26,251 bases of DNA. Origin: Byssochlamys sp. IMV 00236. Lineage: Eukaryota > Ascomycota > Eurotiomycetes > Eurotiales > Thermoascaceae. Position numbers and translations under genes: made by a program. The notes under the pieces were generated by a model. It made no database searches. It was not told the origin of the DNA and saw nothing but the letters and a program-made list of their open reading frames with translations. Position 1 is the stretch's first letter, and every line of letters begins with the position of its first letter. Shown here piece after piece: positions 1 to 8,581 of the stretch. The stretch covers positions 1-26,251 of the forward strand of contig MSJH02000639.1 of the NCBI GenBank assembly GCA_001931875.2, read 5' to 3'.

Positions 1-332
1 TTTTTTCAGTTTAAGCAGGACTTATCTCTTTAAGCATAACCTGCACCTAGGGCCTGAATGAAAACCTGCTGGCCTACATGCACAAGAGGAAAGTACACAT
101 TTTGACATACGGAAAGCGAGAATTTTAGTATAACAGTTGCGCAGAGTTAAGAGTACTTGATAAGTTTATGAGGAAGTAACCGAAGAAAGAAAACGCCGAT
201 AACCTATACATTTACTAGCTGAAACTCCGGAACAACCTTCTCATTCTTGCAATTAAGAATCTGAACGCGAGAGTAATTATCTGTGAACACAACTCTCCAC
301 AACTTTTGCTGCTTTGGATCTGGAGCAGAGCA
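1..332. other. Non-coding 3' flank of the NTPase-nuclease gene
   Basis: AT-leaning sequence downstream of the minus-strand NTPase-nuclease gene. I see no conserved protein, tRNA or clear repeat. It probably holds the 3' untranslated region and terminator of that gene. Confidence 0.5.
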
Positions 333-2327
333 TTAACATTGATCGTCAATGGAATCATAATGAGAAGGAAGTATCTTACAAATCGTACGAGGGTAAGTGT
401 GTCTGCAATCGAGTATCAGCCAATCTTTGAGCTTGCCGTTCTGTATCCACGGATAATAGGTCCCATTCGGATCGAATCGGTCGCAGTGTTGTCCTATTCG
501 ATCTCCGTCCTTTAGCAATTCAAATCCCCATCCTGGTTCCTGGATATGGAAGTCGATTCGTCCCTTGCCAGTACCAGACCATTCACTTGAAACGCCAATA
601 CCTGGTCCGAGTACGCTCCAAAAGCATCTGTAAAACTCGTCCTGAAAACAGGCCTCTGGGGGCCGTACTTGCCCACCAGGACCAAGACGTTGATTGTTTC
701 TAGTCATGCGGAGCGAATTTCGCGAGAAGCGACGAATAATTTGCAGGCATAGTTCGTCGATTCTAGGGTAGTTTCCATAGGGGAATGGTTTTGGATCTGC
801 ACAGCCGTAATAGTACTCAACAAATCTACAACAGTATCAGCTCTAACGGCTTCATTCATGATTGATGAATGGAACTGATTGGGAGAGGGGGGAATACCGT
901 GAATGCAGAGATGATGGCAGAATAGCAATTATTTCTCCGTCATCGGGGGACTGCTCTGTGTGTAGTAGTCCTAGTTGAAATGCACGAACCATAGCTGTGT
1001 CAAGTTGGTCGAACCTTACGCTTCCATTATATAGTATATCTAGAAGCACGGCGATGATTCTGGGGTCTGCAGACTGTTGTAAGAGTTCTCGTGAAGGAAG
1101 TCCTCTTCCCGCGGGGGCATATTTGACGTAGTCCATTAGTTTCTGGTCATCATCCAAGTCTCCACGGATATGGTCAAGGGTGAGTCTTCGTATCTCAGTT
1201 CTTTTGAATCGGTTTCGGTAAACCTACAGATAGAGTTGTTAGAATATATCCTGTTTCCACGAATATGAGTACACACTGATTGAATGAACGTGAGAAGTGC
1301 GTGGACGATCCCAGGATGCCCATCTGTAAAAGAATATAAGTGATTTTGCAGATCCTCTGCGAGAGTAAAATCCACAGAAGGCTGTTGACAAAATCTTGCT
1401 ATCACGTCCTTGAACTCAGATGTGGTATAGAAAAGTGAAATTCTAGGCATCTGGGATCCGGCTGGAATGGTTAATGAGACTCTTTGTTCTTTTCTAAGAA
1501 TCGGTGGGGTTGTCGCAGCAGGATAGTTAAATGATGGAGCTCCTGTGTTAGGGCTACCATACGAGCTGAATAGGCAGAAACTGGGACCAGAAAAAAGTCC
1601 TATACGGGTCTTAATGGCCGTGTACCAGAGCAAGGTATCGACATAAGTTACTTGTGCCTCATCAATAATGAAAATCAGGTTATCGTGACGACGACCGAAG
1701 AAATCATCTTTTGTGACATCCAAATAGCCGGCTCCATGAGCTCGGGAGACCAAGTAGTCTGTGGAAGACAATGGTGAAATGCCCCAGTTTTCGATAAAAA
1801 CAACCCTGTGTGTGTTTTTGAGGCGTTGTGCAAGAAGATTGGCGAGTGTAGTCTTCCCTGATGCCGGAGTGCCTCGTACATGAACCACCCCATAGTAGCC
1901 GATCATCTCTGCTAAGGTCTGTGTAGTTTCGTTTCTAGGACATAGGTAATTCGGTACGTCATTGGAATGTCCGTGGAGGGTAGAAGCTGGAAAAGTACTT
2001 TCTAGCGTAAGCTCTGTAAGATAAGAGGTCAGTTTCCAGTGAATTGCATAGAGATCATATCATTATAATACCTTCTCCGTGCTGCATGTGTTGAGATAAA
2101 GGGTGCATACATTGCAAGCAGAGCATCCGTAAATCAAGCGACCCTGTTGATGCTATAATAGAACCTGCTGTACAAGGACATTTATATGATTGTGTTTGGA
2201 TTGAACATGGTCCTAATATCACCATGGCCCTCTTCCCGTTTGCTGCATATGGCTCGAATGGCGAAGGACTCGGTGAGGCTAATGGCAGAAATGGGAAGTT
2301 CAACCGTCTCTCTGGTAAACTGTCCAT
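333..2327 (-). CDS. Crinkler-type (CRN/RHS-like) P-loop NTPase - REase-fold nuclease protein, 603 aa, 4 exons
   Basis: Exons on the minus strand: 2327-2072, 2013-1277, 1223-898, 825-333. Introns of 58, 53 and 72 nt all have GT...AG ends, and the total is 1812 nt. Seen: a Cys/His segment at residues 41-80 (CPC at 50-52, CLQCMHPLSQH at 70-80); Walker A GTPASGKT at about 133-140; Walker B IFIIDEAQ ending at about 206 (D203, E204); a helical linker at about 330-440; and a C-terminal block with QDEFYR (501-506), GRIDF (D531) and FELLKDG (E542, K545), like a PD-(D/E)xK nuclease core. In fungi this NTPase plus REase layout belongs to the Crinkler/RHS-like protein class, thought to act in biological conflict. 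The function here is inferred. Unspliced, the frames look broken, but splicing restores the conserved blocks across all three junctions, so the gene looks intact. The ATG at 2327 is the first in the open frame. No signal peptide is visible. The gene is divergent from the one at 2955. Confidence 0.82.
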
Positions 2328-2954
2328 TGTGAAACAAAGAAGGATGAAGAAAATAGGCAATATGTCAGAGCAAGAGAAACAAAATGGGAAGGTACGTGAG
2401 GTTGTCGGTTAAAGAAGGTGCGCAAAGGAAAGTCGAGGATTCGTCCCAATATTTGAGGATTCACTAGCATGCTACCAACATCCAGGTGGACACCCGCGAC
2501 TAGAATCTAGCGAGTGCCTGGAAAAGAGAGCACATAGCTACTCATAGAAAGAGCCATCACAAGTCGGACGTGGATGGAGAATAGATAAATGGCAGGATTC
2601 CTCATCTTACGTAGAAGCGAGTGTAGGAACTCAGGATAAGTCTGTGGGATAGGTCTCTCTTGGAAGCTCACTTATATCACGTGTCATCCAGGCTTCAAGC
2701 AATTCTTGTTGCCTAGGCTTCTACTTTGGATCCGGTATCTATTATTCAAACTGATAAGTACGATTTACTTTACCTAGCGGATCTACTAGTTAAGTCATAC
2801 TAAATGTTAATAGTTAGGGTCCTGAAAATAGTACTGTACATACCTAGGTACTTTCTGGCCTAGCCTAGCACACAGCTACAGAAAATAGCTAGATAGTTGC
2901 TGGAGCTGGCTTCCCCTGGAGAATACCAATGCAGGAATCATTTCTCGCGAGACA
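2328..2954. promoter_or_regulatory. Divergent intergenic region between the NTPase-nuclease gene and the protease-like gene
   Basis: This 627 bp stretch lies between two divergently transcribed starts and should hold both promoters. It is AT-rich, with several CTAG tetramers between about 2710 and 2890. I see no conserved coding segment or clear TATA box. Confidence 0.45.
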
Positions 2955-3662
2955 ATGGAAAAGCTATTTGAGGAGCTCGATAAGCTTCCTCCCCAACCAA
3001 CGCCTCTGCAAAGAAGGATTCAAGAAATCGAGACCATATTACAAACACCGGGACTAATAGTTTTTGATATCCCCGGACAACGAGAAAATGCCATTGCTGT
3101 ATTGGAGTCCTACAAATCGGGGAATTTGCAGTTTATACCAGGACAATATTACATTTTCAAATCTGGCAAATTACTAGCGGGACCCAAACCAATGTCACCT
3201 TCTATGATCGACGATATAATAAACGAATATTCTTCCTTGCGTGAAGTATGGATTGAGAGAGTAAGTCTTTATCTATACAGTCCAATATCTTCAATAACCA
3301 ATATCCAGTGTGACAACACTCCGCGATACCTGTTCCCGGCATTTAGGGGAACACTGTATCCGACAGGTAGCCACCACATGGTATGTTAGTTATTTTAAAT
3401 ATAGTAGTACATTGTTATTGAAAAATAATATTAACTTCTTGGATATTGCTAGATTTAGCATCAAAATTACCGTAGATTTTGGTATAAAGTATCCCTCTCT
3501 TTTAAAAGGTTAACAGTTATTAATGATTAATTCTAATAGTATTTGGCTTCTCTTGCCCCGATTGGAGCAGTTCAGAATCCCTGGTCAACCTTCGAATTTC
3601 TTCATGACACTGGGGCATCGCGGCCGACCATATCATATCGAGAGCTCAATTTCTCTAAGTGA
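2955..3662 (+). CDS. Short protein with retropepsin-like DTGA motif, probably truncated
   Basis: The proposed exons are 2955-3260, 3309-3380 and 3540-3662 (166 codons plus TGA). Donors are GTAAGT and GTATGT. Acceptors are CCAG and AATAG. The N-terminal 100 residues begin MEKLFEELDKLPPQ and are helical and Pro-rich, with no domain I recognise. The third exon has FLHDTGASRPTI with D149-T150-G151, the sequence around the catalytic Asp of retropepsin-like aspartic proteases. Only about 15 residues follow it, whereas a retropepsin fold needs about 60 more. Either the gene is cut short by the TGA at 3660, or a donor GTGAGC at 3659 (phase 2) leads to a further exon that I could not find convincingly; 3891-4082 is open but not recognisable. 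Intron 1 (48 nt) has no stop in frame, so its removal is not certain. This may be a domesticated or decayed retroelement-derived gene. Confidence 0.5.
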
Positions 3663-3781
3663 GCTCTCTTACCCTGTTGAGTGAGAATCTCCCCCCCGTT
3701 GCGTGAGTCTCTCACCTCCAGGAGTGAGAGGTCTTGCGCACTCACCCATCTCACCTGCACCCATGCTAAGAGACTTCTCAC
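3659..3781. repeat. Cluster of eight GTGAG/CTCAC pentamers with nested inverted repeat
   Basis: GTGAG occurs at 3659, 3681, 3703 and 3724. CTCAC occurs at 3711, 3741, 3750 and 3777. The core at about 3709-3730 can fold as CTCTCAC(C)TCC-A-GGAGTGAGAG. It starts where the protease-like reading frame ends. Confidence 0.7.
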
Positions 3782-3790
3782 CGTTACTTC

Positions 3791-3816
3791 AGAAGCCTTG
3801 AATACAGAGAAGGCTT
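3791..3816. repeat. Inverted repeat GAAGCCTT / AAGGCTTC
   Basis: Perfect 8 bp arms flank a spacer of about 10 nt (GAATACAGAG), just after the GTGAG cluster. It could form a small hairpin. I see no T-run that would make it a terminator. Confidence 0.55.
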
Positions 3817-4162
3817 CTCAACAATTAACTGTGTGGAATGTGTGGCTTAAGTACGGCTGAACGGACGGGAAGCCCTGTTTTCCACACCCTATGGTCGTAT
3901 GTGCTGATAGAATAGAAAAACAGGATTATATGCAGATATCAGACAGATTTGATCTGCGAGTATCGAGAGAACCAAGCATAGATATGTCATATAGTTTATT
4001 GCATATGGAACCTAAGGTAAACCAGGAAGACAACCTCGCAGGAAAAAACTTCTTCTATACTCAAAAATGCACTATGACTTGAGTTGGTCTGATGCAGGAA
4101 GAAATGCAAGTATATAGCGGAATATATATGTATATTCGACTTCAGATGGCTGATTGGACGGC
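3817..4162. other. Region without a supported gene
   Basis: AT-rich sequence between the protease-like gene and the end of the glucanase gene. An open frame at 3891-4082 (63 codons) shows no recognisable motif. It could be a leftover exon of the protease-like gene, but I cannot support that. Confidence 0.4.
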
Positions 4163-5645
4163 TCAGGAAAGTCCCACGACTTCGTAGTTGTAGTTGCATA
4201 CGGAGCCAGTCGATTGCGGCTGAACGTCCTTTGTCCCTACAGCAGATGCAATAGTTGTGCCACTTGCGTCGACGACCTCAGCTCTCTGGTTCCCGCCAGC
4301 CTGCAGACCGGGGACAGACTGGGCGTTCAGGCCGGGGAGACCGGAGTAAGAGCCGATTTGATTGTTGTTGCTGTATACGTTAATCGTGACTCCAGAGGTA
4401 TCTGCTGGAAGAATAATAGCAAAGTTCATAGCGTCGTCGGCATTCTGGGAACCAGATATCGTAGAGGAGCAGCTCGCAGACGTCAGAAGCGTACGATACC
4501 AGATTGCTCCAACAGCATTTGCTCCAGATGGCGGTAATATGCTCGATGTATCCGTCACACCGGCTTTGTATGCCGTGATGAAAGGGCCGAGTACCTGGAG
4601 CCAGCCCTTGTGGTCAAATCCATTGGCATATGCGCCAATGTCGCTCCCAGCGATCTGTTCGGGCCAGAAATCCCCGACATAGTGGCTCTCTCCAGCATCA
4701 TTCCATGTGACTACTTCCACAAAGTCAGGCTGGAGCTGCAGAATCTGGCCCATGCGCTGTGCGAAGTTCAGTTCTCCTCTTCGATACCACTGTTGCCCCG
4801 GACCGAGATACTTGAACTGGAACGTGGACAGGGCTGAATGCATTTCCCGGTCAGATAAGTCCCGATGATATTTGGTACTTCAGGGCAAGAGAGAACTGAC
4901 GCATCATGTAGACTTTACTCACGGAGTGAGCGTCTTGCAGCAAGGTTGTATCCACCGCATCACTGACATTCGCCTTTCCCTCACTCACCTGAGGCCAGGC
5001 GGTTTCCCAGCTGAAAGCTCCATCCACGACTGGGAACGCGCTAAAGAACCCGTTCGGATAGCCACTCCAATCATCAAAATCAGGAACAAAGAAGGGACTT
5101 ATTCCCATACCCTCGAGAGGTCGTCTGAACGCAGCCTCCCATCCGTCACCGGGGGTAGCGTTACCGAATGTGAGAGTCCCTCCGTCGTAAGTACTTACAA
5201 ACGGTTTACCATTTTGGAGATAATAGGCAGAGTTAGTACGATATTCACCGATCAAAGGGAGGAACTGTGACGGATCGTTGAAGTGGGTCATGTCGAAGGA
5301 GAAAAACAGTTTGAATCCGGAGGACGAATTTGCAGCGACGAATAGATCATCTATCGCAGAGGTGGACCAAGGATCTGTGCTCATGACATTCAGCGCAAAG
5401 CCATCAATTCCAGCATTACTAGCGTCGTTGACATCGGTCACTGCTTCGCTCGAGGTCATACTGCCAACCTGGTTCGGTTTTCTTACGGTCAGTTATTACC
5501 CTCACCCATGATTGAGAGATCCAAGAAAAGGTATGCATTCTACCATGTAATGAGCGAATACTTTCTTCCCCATAGTGGTGTCTTGAGCGGCGGCATGTGC
5601 CCCCAAGAGCAGTAACGCACTGGTAATAGTCGTAGTCAACAGCAT
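4163..5645 (-). CDS. Secreted GH71 alpha-1,3-glucanase (mutanase), 446 aa, 3 exons
   Basis: Exons on the minus strand: 5645-5544, 5468-4901, 4833-4163 (1341 nt). Introns are 75 and 67 nt with CTGAC branch sites. The ATG at 5645 opens a clear signal peptide (MLLTTTITSALLLLGAHAAA), followed by the GH71 hallmark VFAHYM, which splices onto VGSMTSS. Other family blocks are GFALNVMS (about 57-64), LFFSFDMTH (D93), STYDGG (D129), VPDFDDW (about 163), YMMPLS across the second junction (residues 221-226) and TWNDAGESHY (266-275) with the acidic D269 and E272. A C-terminal beta-rich domain of about 130 residues follows. I see no Ser/Thr-rich linker or separate carbohydrate-binding module. Known role of the family: endo-hydrolysis of alpha-1,3-glucan in fungal cell walls, in autolysis, septum or conidial separation, or attack on other fungi. 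The unspliced 5' frame looks frameshifted, but the introns explain it. Confidence 0.93.
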
Positions 5646-6422
5646 TATTGCTCCCTAACATCAGGTAAGATAGTCATATCCACATTGTAAAAGGGGCTAC
5701 GGTTCCTGAATTTAACTATTCGAGTGCGGCACATTGTGTATCAATGACGTTCCAATGGATGTGGCCAGAGGTTGTGTAACTCTATTTACTCCTATTTTTT
5801 TCGCCGTTACCAGAATCCGGTGGCGCGTTTAAGTCATTTCCGCCTCCTCCCAGCTAAGATGAGATTTAATCCTCTGCATAGGATACTATTTGTGGCCAGC
5901 AATAGCACTCAGTGACCACCAAGGAAATAAACCAAGGGGAAAGGAGGGGGGTGGTAGAAAAGGGGTTGTTCTGTATGAGATCTGTCTCCTGGATCAGCAT
6001 CTATGGCCACTGGCTTTGATCAAGGGACATAAAAGGCGGGAAAAATGATAAAGACAAAGTCTCTTTTCTATGAGTTATTACTACAGTTATGATACACGCA
6101 CGAGGTAATGGGGGTGGCTTGAACATGAGAACGAACAGTGCGATCTTGCCGGGCATCGTGTTGTAATTATATATATATATATATACTCCTCGTTCGTAAC
6201 CCGAAAAACGAGCTAGGGAACCCATGGAGATATTATATATGCACGGCATCGAATTATCTTCTCTCCACAGGGAAAGAAAGCTACTCACATCGCTCATCTC
6301 AGACAGCCCGCCCGAGTGTCGCTATGGAATAGTCAACTAACATCGATTGATACAGATCTACTTGCCTGAAAGTTGTCTGTTTGCCTTTACAACCACAAGA
6401 ACCGACTTCGCACTCAACAGCT
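5646..6422. other. Intergenic region upstream of the glucanase gene and of the tRNA
   Basis: This 777 bp stretch holds the upstream region of the minus-strand glucanase gene. It includes a purine run near 5935-5965 and an AT dinucleotide run at about 6168-6185. I see no supported coding region. Confidence 0.45.
6168..6185. repeat. (TA)9 microsatellite
   Basis: Uninterrupted alternating T and A, 18 nt, in non-coding DNA. Confidence 0.85.
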
Positions 6423-6541
6423 GCCCGGATAGCTCAGTCGGTAGAGCGTGGGACTTTTACGCTAACCTCATCAGGAAATCCTGATTAGCGGGTTCTACAG
6501 GGTAAATCCTAAGGCCGCGGGTTCGAGCCCCGCTTCGGGCG
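6423..6541 (+). tRNA. tRNA-Lys (anticodon UUU) with a 46 nt intron
   Basis: The acceptor stem GCCCGGA pairs with TTCGGGC, with discriminator G at 6541. The D-arm is GCTC/GAGC. The anticodon stem TGGGA (6449-6453) pairs with TCCTA (6507-6511). The loop is C-TTT-A plus A, with anticodon TTT at 6456-6458. The T-arm is GCGGG-TTCGAGC-CCCGC. The intron 6460-6505 sits one base 3' of the anticodon, the canonical place for eukaryotic tRNA introns. Inside it, ATCAGGA (6470-6476) and TCCTGAT (6479-6485) form a perfect 7 bp stem, extended by CGCTA/TAGCG across a 5 nt bulge. The true B box GGTTCGAGCC is at 6520-6529. A B-box-like GGTTCTACAG lies inside the intron at 6491-6500. Confidence 0.95.
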
Positions 6542-6545
6542 GTTC

Positions 6546-6551
6546 TTTTTT
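6546..6551 (+). terminator. RNA polymerase III terminator (T6)
   Basis: Six T residues begin five bases after the tRNA discriminator base, which is the expected distance and form for a pol III stop. Confidence 0.85.
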
Positions 6552-7080
6552 GCCAACATTTTTTTGTTCTCCTACAACTAATTGGCATCATTGTGGTATT
6601 TTTATTATTTGTCCCAACCACTGAATGAATATCGGTAGTAATGAACTGATACCCTGGTATCAGTGGAACATCTGGTAGCAGCGCGTTGGAATAAATGACG
6701 GTAAAATAGTCTGATTTGCCAAACGTATTATTACGCTCACCAGCCACAACTACAGAGTATTAGTTTGTGCGCGAAAGGATAGTAAAAGACTTATTAGCTC
6801 GAATGATTCCAGATCATATTCCATCTGGGGAAAATAATTATACTTCCATGGAGAGGGCTTGTGGATACAAATAACGCATGAGTCCCGGAAAGGCAACAGT
6901 CGATACTTATTGCAGCGGGAAAGCCACTAACTATCTATCATAAGGCCGCGAGCAGACGATATTCCTAATCAATATTCCATACAACAAATAAACAACTAGG
7001 GGATCTCATGTAAAGTACCAACTCCATGGCGTCAACGCCAAGATTTACTATACAGTTCGCATTCAAGCAAATACTAGGAT

Positions 7081-7088
7081 TGACGTCA
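7081..7088. promoter_or_regulatory. CRE/ATF site TGACGTCA upstream of the bli-3-like gene
   Basis: A perfect 8 bp palindrome 209 bp before the start codon. TGACGTCA is the classical site of ATF/CREB bZIP factors. In fungi, AtfA/Atf1-type factors act through it under the stress MAP kinase, which suits a general-stress-type product. That link is inferred. Confidence 0.55.
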
Positions 7089-7194
7089 CAGCTACGCCAA
7101 GTTACTACCTTAATAAGTGAGTAGAACATCCTTGCAACAAGGACTCTGGTATAACGTCAGTGTCCTACTTAATTGAATTATTAAGAATTTGCAT

Positions 7195-7202
7195 TATATA
7201 TA
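7195..7202 (+). promoter_or_regulatory. TATA-like element of the bli-3-like gene
   Basis: TATATATA lies 95 bp before the start codon at 7297, a plausible core-promoter distance. It is followed by pyrimidine-rich leader sequence. Confidence 0.45.
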
Positions 7203-7296
7203 GTCTCTTCGGAAGGTCCACCCTCCAATCTCCGTCAAACAGATTATCTGTCTTATCAGGAACCGAATTTCTACGTACCAAGAGAAAGAAACAACC

Positions 7297-8081
7297 ATGT
7301 CGACGACCATCAACACCAGTGCGGGAACCAAGCCCGTAGACCCCTACAAGGCCAAGAGCTTCGAGGACCCTCCGTTGCCTCAGAAGGTTGAGGATCTCGC
7401 CAAGTTCATTAAGGAGGTCAAGTATGGCATGTTGACGACGAAGCTGTCATCTGATTCGGAGCTGCTCACATCGCGATGTATGGCATTGGCTGGCCAGGTG
7501 CGTATATTCCATGCTGTTATATCTCAATTTCCCCAAAGCATGAGCTAAAATAGACGTGAAATTTTTTAAGGAGAACGGCGGCGTCGACCTTATCTTCCAC
7601 ACGAACCTCTTCTCTGGCAAGACTATGGACCTGACGGTCCACCCACAAGAGACTAACGTCTCCTTCCTCGATCCGGTATCTGGAGCCTGGGCATCTGTGT
7701 CTGGTACAGCCTCGATTATAGCAGACCAGAACACCATCAGTAAATACTACTCTCCTCAGCTGAAAGCATGGCTTGGAGACCTTGGCGATGGCGTGCATGA
7801 CGGAGGCCCTACTGATCCCCGCATCGGTGTTATCAAGGTCGAGGCCAAGCTGGCGACCTATATGCACCCTGACAAAGGTGCCCTTGGAAGGGCCGTGGAA
7901 ACTGTGAAGGGAGCAGCCAAGGGAGAGACTCCGTCGTATAACAAGCTGCGGGAGCTCAGCCAGGAAGAATTGGCTGAATGTAAGTGCATTTTTTTTGTCC
8001 CTAGTCGGCAGAGTTCCTACAAAGCGCCAGTAAAGATACTAATGGGAATTCGCAATAGGGCGTCGCACTCACAAGAACTGA
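7297..8081 (+). CDS. bli-3: BLI-3-type FMN-binding split-barrel protein (general stress protein 26 / PNPOx-like), 210 aa
   Basis: The preferred exons are 7297-7497, 7571-7979 and 8059-8081 (633 nt). The N-terminus (TKPVDPYKAK), the split-barrel core (YGMLTT, SRCMAL, GGVDLIFHTN, SGKTMDL, NVSFLDP, WASVSGTA) and KYYSPQLKAWLGDLGDG...DPRIGVI match the fungal BLI-3 / general stress protein family related to pyridoxamine-phosphate oxidases. These proteins bind flavin and are named for light induction in Neurospora. Their reaction is not established. The third exon ends EWRRTHKN. The acceptor of intron 1 is uncertain: joining CAG|ENGG needs a rare AAG acceptor (7568-7570). The alternative, donor GTATAT at 7502 with TAG acceptor at 7553, adds seven residues and also keeps frame (217 aa). 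Intron 2 (7980-8058) has donor GTAAGT, branch TACTAAT and acceptor TAG. Confidence 0.9.
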
Positions 8082-8581
8082 GTTACTCTAAGCAGTAACG
8101 TATTTACTGAGACGTGCTATGATAATGACGTCGTATCAAATGGTTACGATATCCTGTACAATATAAATGATTCGTTCGAGAAGCTAGGTGCAGATCTCAA
8201 CGGAATTTGAATAACTGCTTATCTGGAGAACACCAGTCTGTATCATTGATACAAATACATAATGGAATGAAATTCTCAGAAAAGAAACCCATAAAATCGT
8301 TTGTAGCCGTTACTCCAATGTGTGCCCTTCCGCGCGCTGGAACTCCTCAAGAAGCATTGATTCCCGCCTGCTGTAATTGAAATATTGCTAAACCTAGCCG
8401 ATTGAAGTTCGCTTCCCGAGGGTATCACATTGATCCATATTCACCCTAAACTCCTCAAAAATGGCACAAAGTCGAGAGAGACACTCGAGAAATATCGAGG
8501 GACCCAGCCTAAGCTGTCTCTACGTAGAGTTGTAAAATAAGACAGCAGCGCTCTCTGCTGAATTTAGATCTAGATAGCACA
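8082..8581. other. Convergent intergenic region between the bli-3-like gene and spt3
   Basis: This 500 bp stretch lies between two genes whose 3' ends face each other, so it should hold both 3' untranslated regions. I see no conserved coding sequence or RNA gene. Confidence 0.5.

Larger units (their letters stand above)
6552..7296. other. Intergenic region between tRNA-Lys and the bli-3-like gene
   Basis: This stretch is AT-rich with no supported gene. Its right part is the promoter of the bli-3-like gene, with a CRE palindrome at 7081 and a TATA-like element at 7195 listed separately. Confidence 0.5.

Noticed and set aside
704..928. Apparent frameshift or pseudogene in the NTPase-nuclease gene
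   Set aside because: A 72 nt GT-AG intron at 826-897 joins the two frames and restores a conserved-looking LHSRFVEYYYG junction, so no frameshift is needed.
3659..3816. CRISPR-like or transposon end structure
   Set aside because: The pentamers are irregularly spaced and in both orientations, with no constant spacer length or clear terminal repeats with target duplication, so neither label is justified.
3891..4082. 63-codon plus-strand ORF as a further protease exon
   Set aside because: No aspartic-protease motif is visible and no splice pair could be placed with confidence.
6457..6747. 96-codon minus-strand ORF over the tRNA
   Set aside because: Part of it is antisense to tRNA-Lys, and the rest has no motif.
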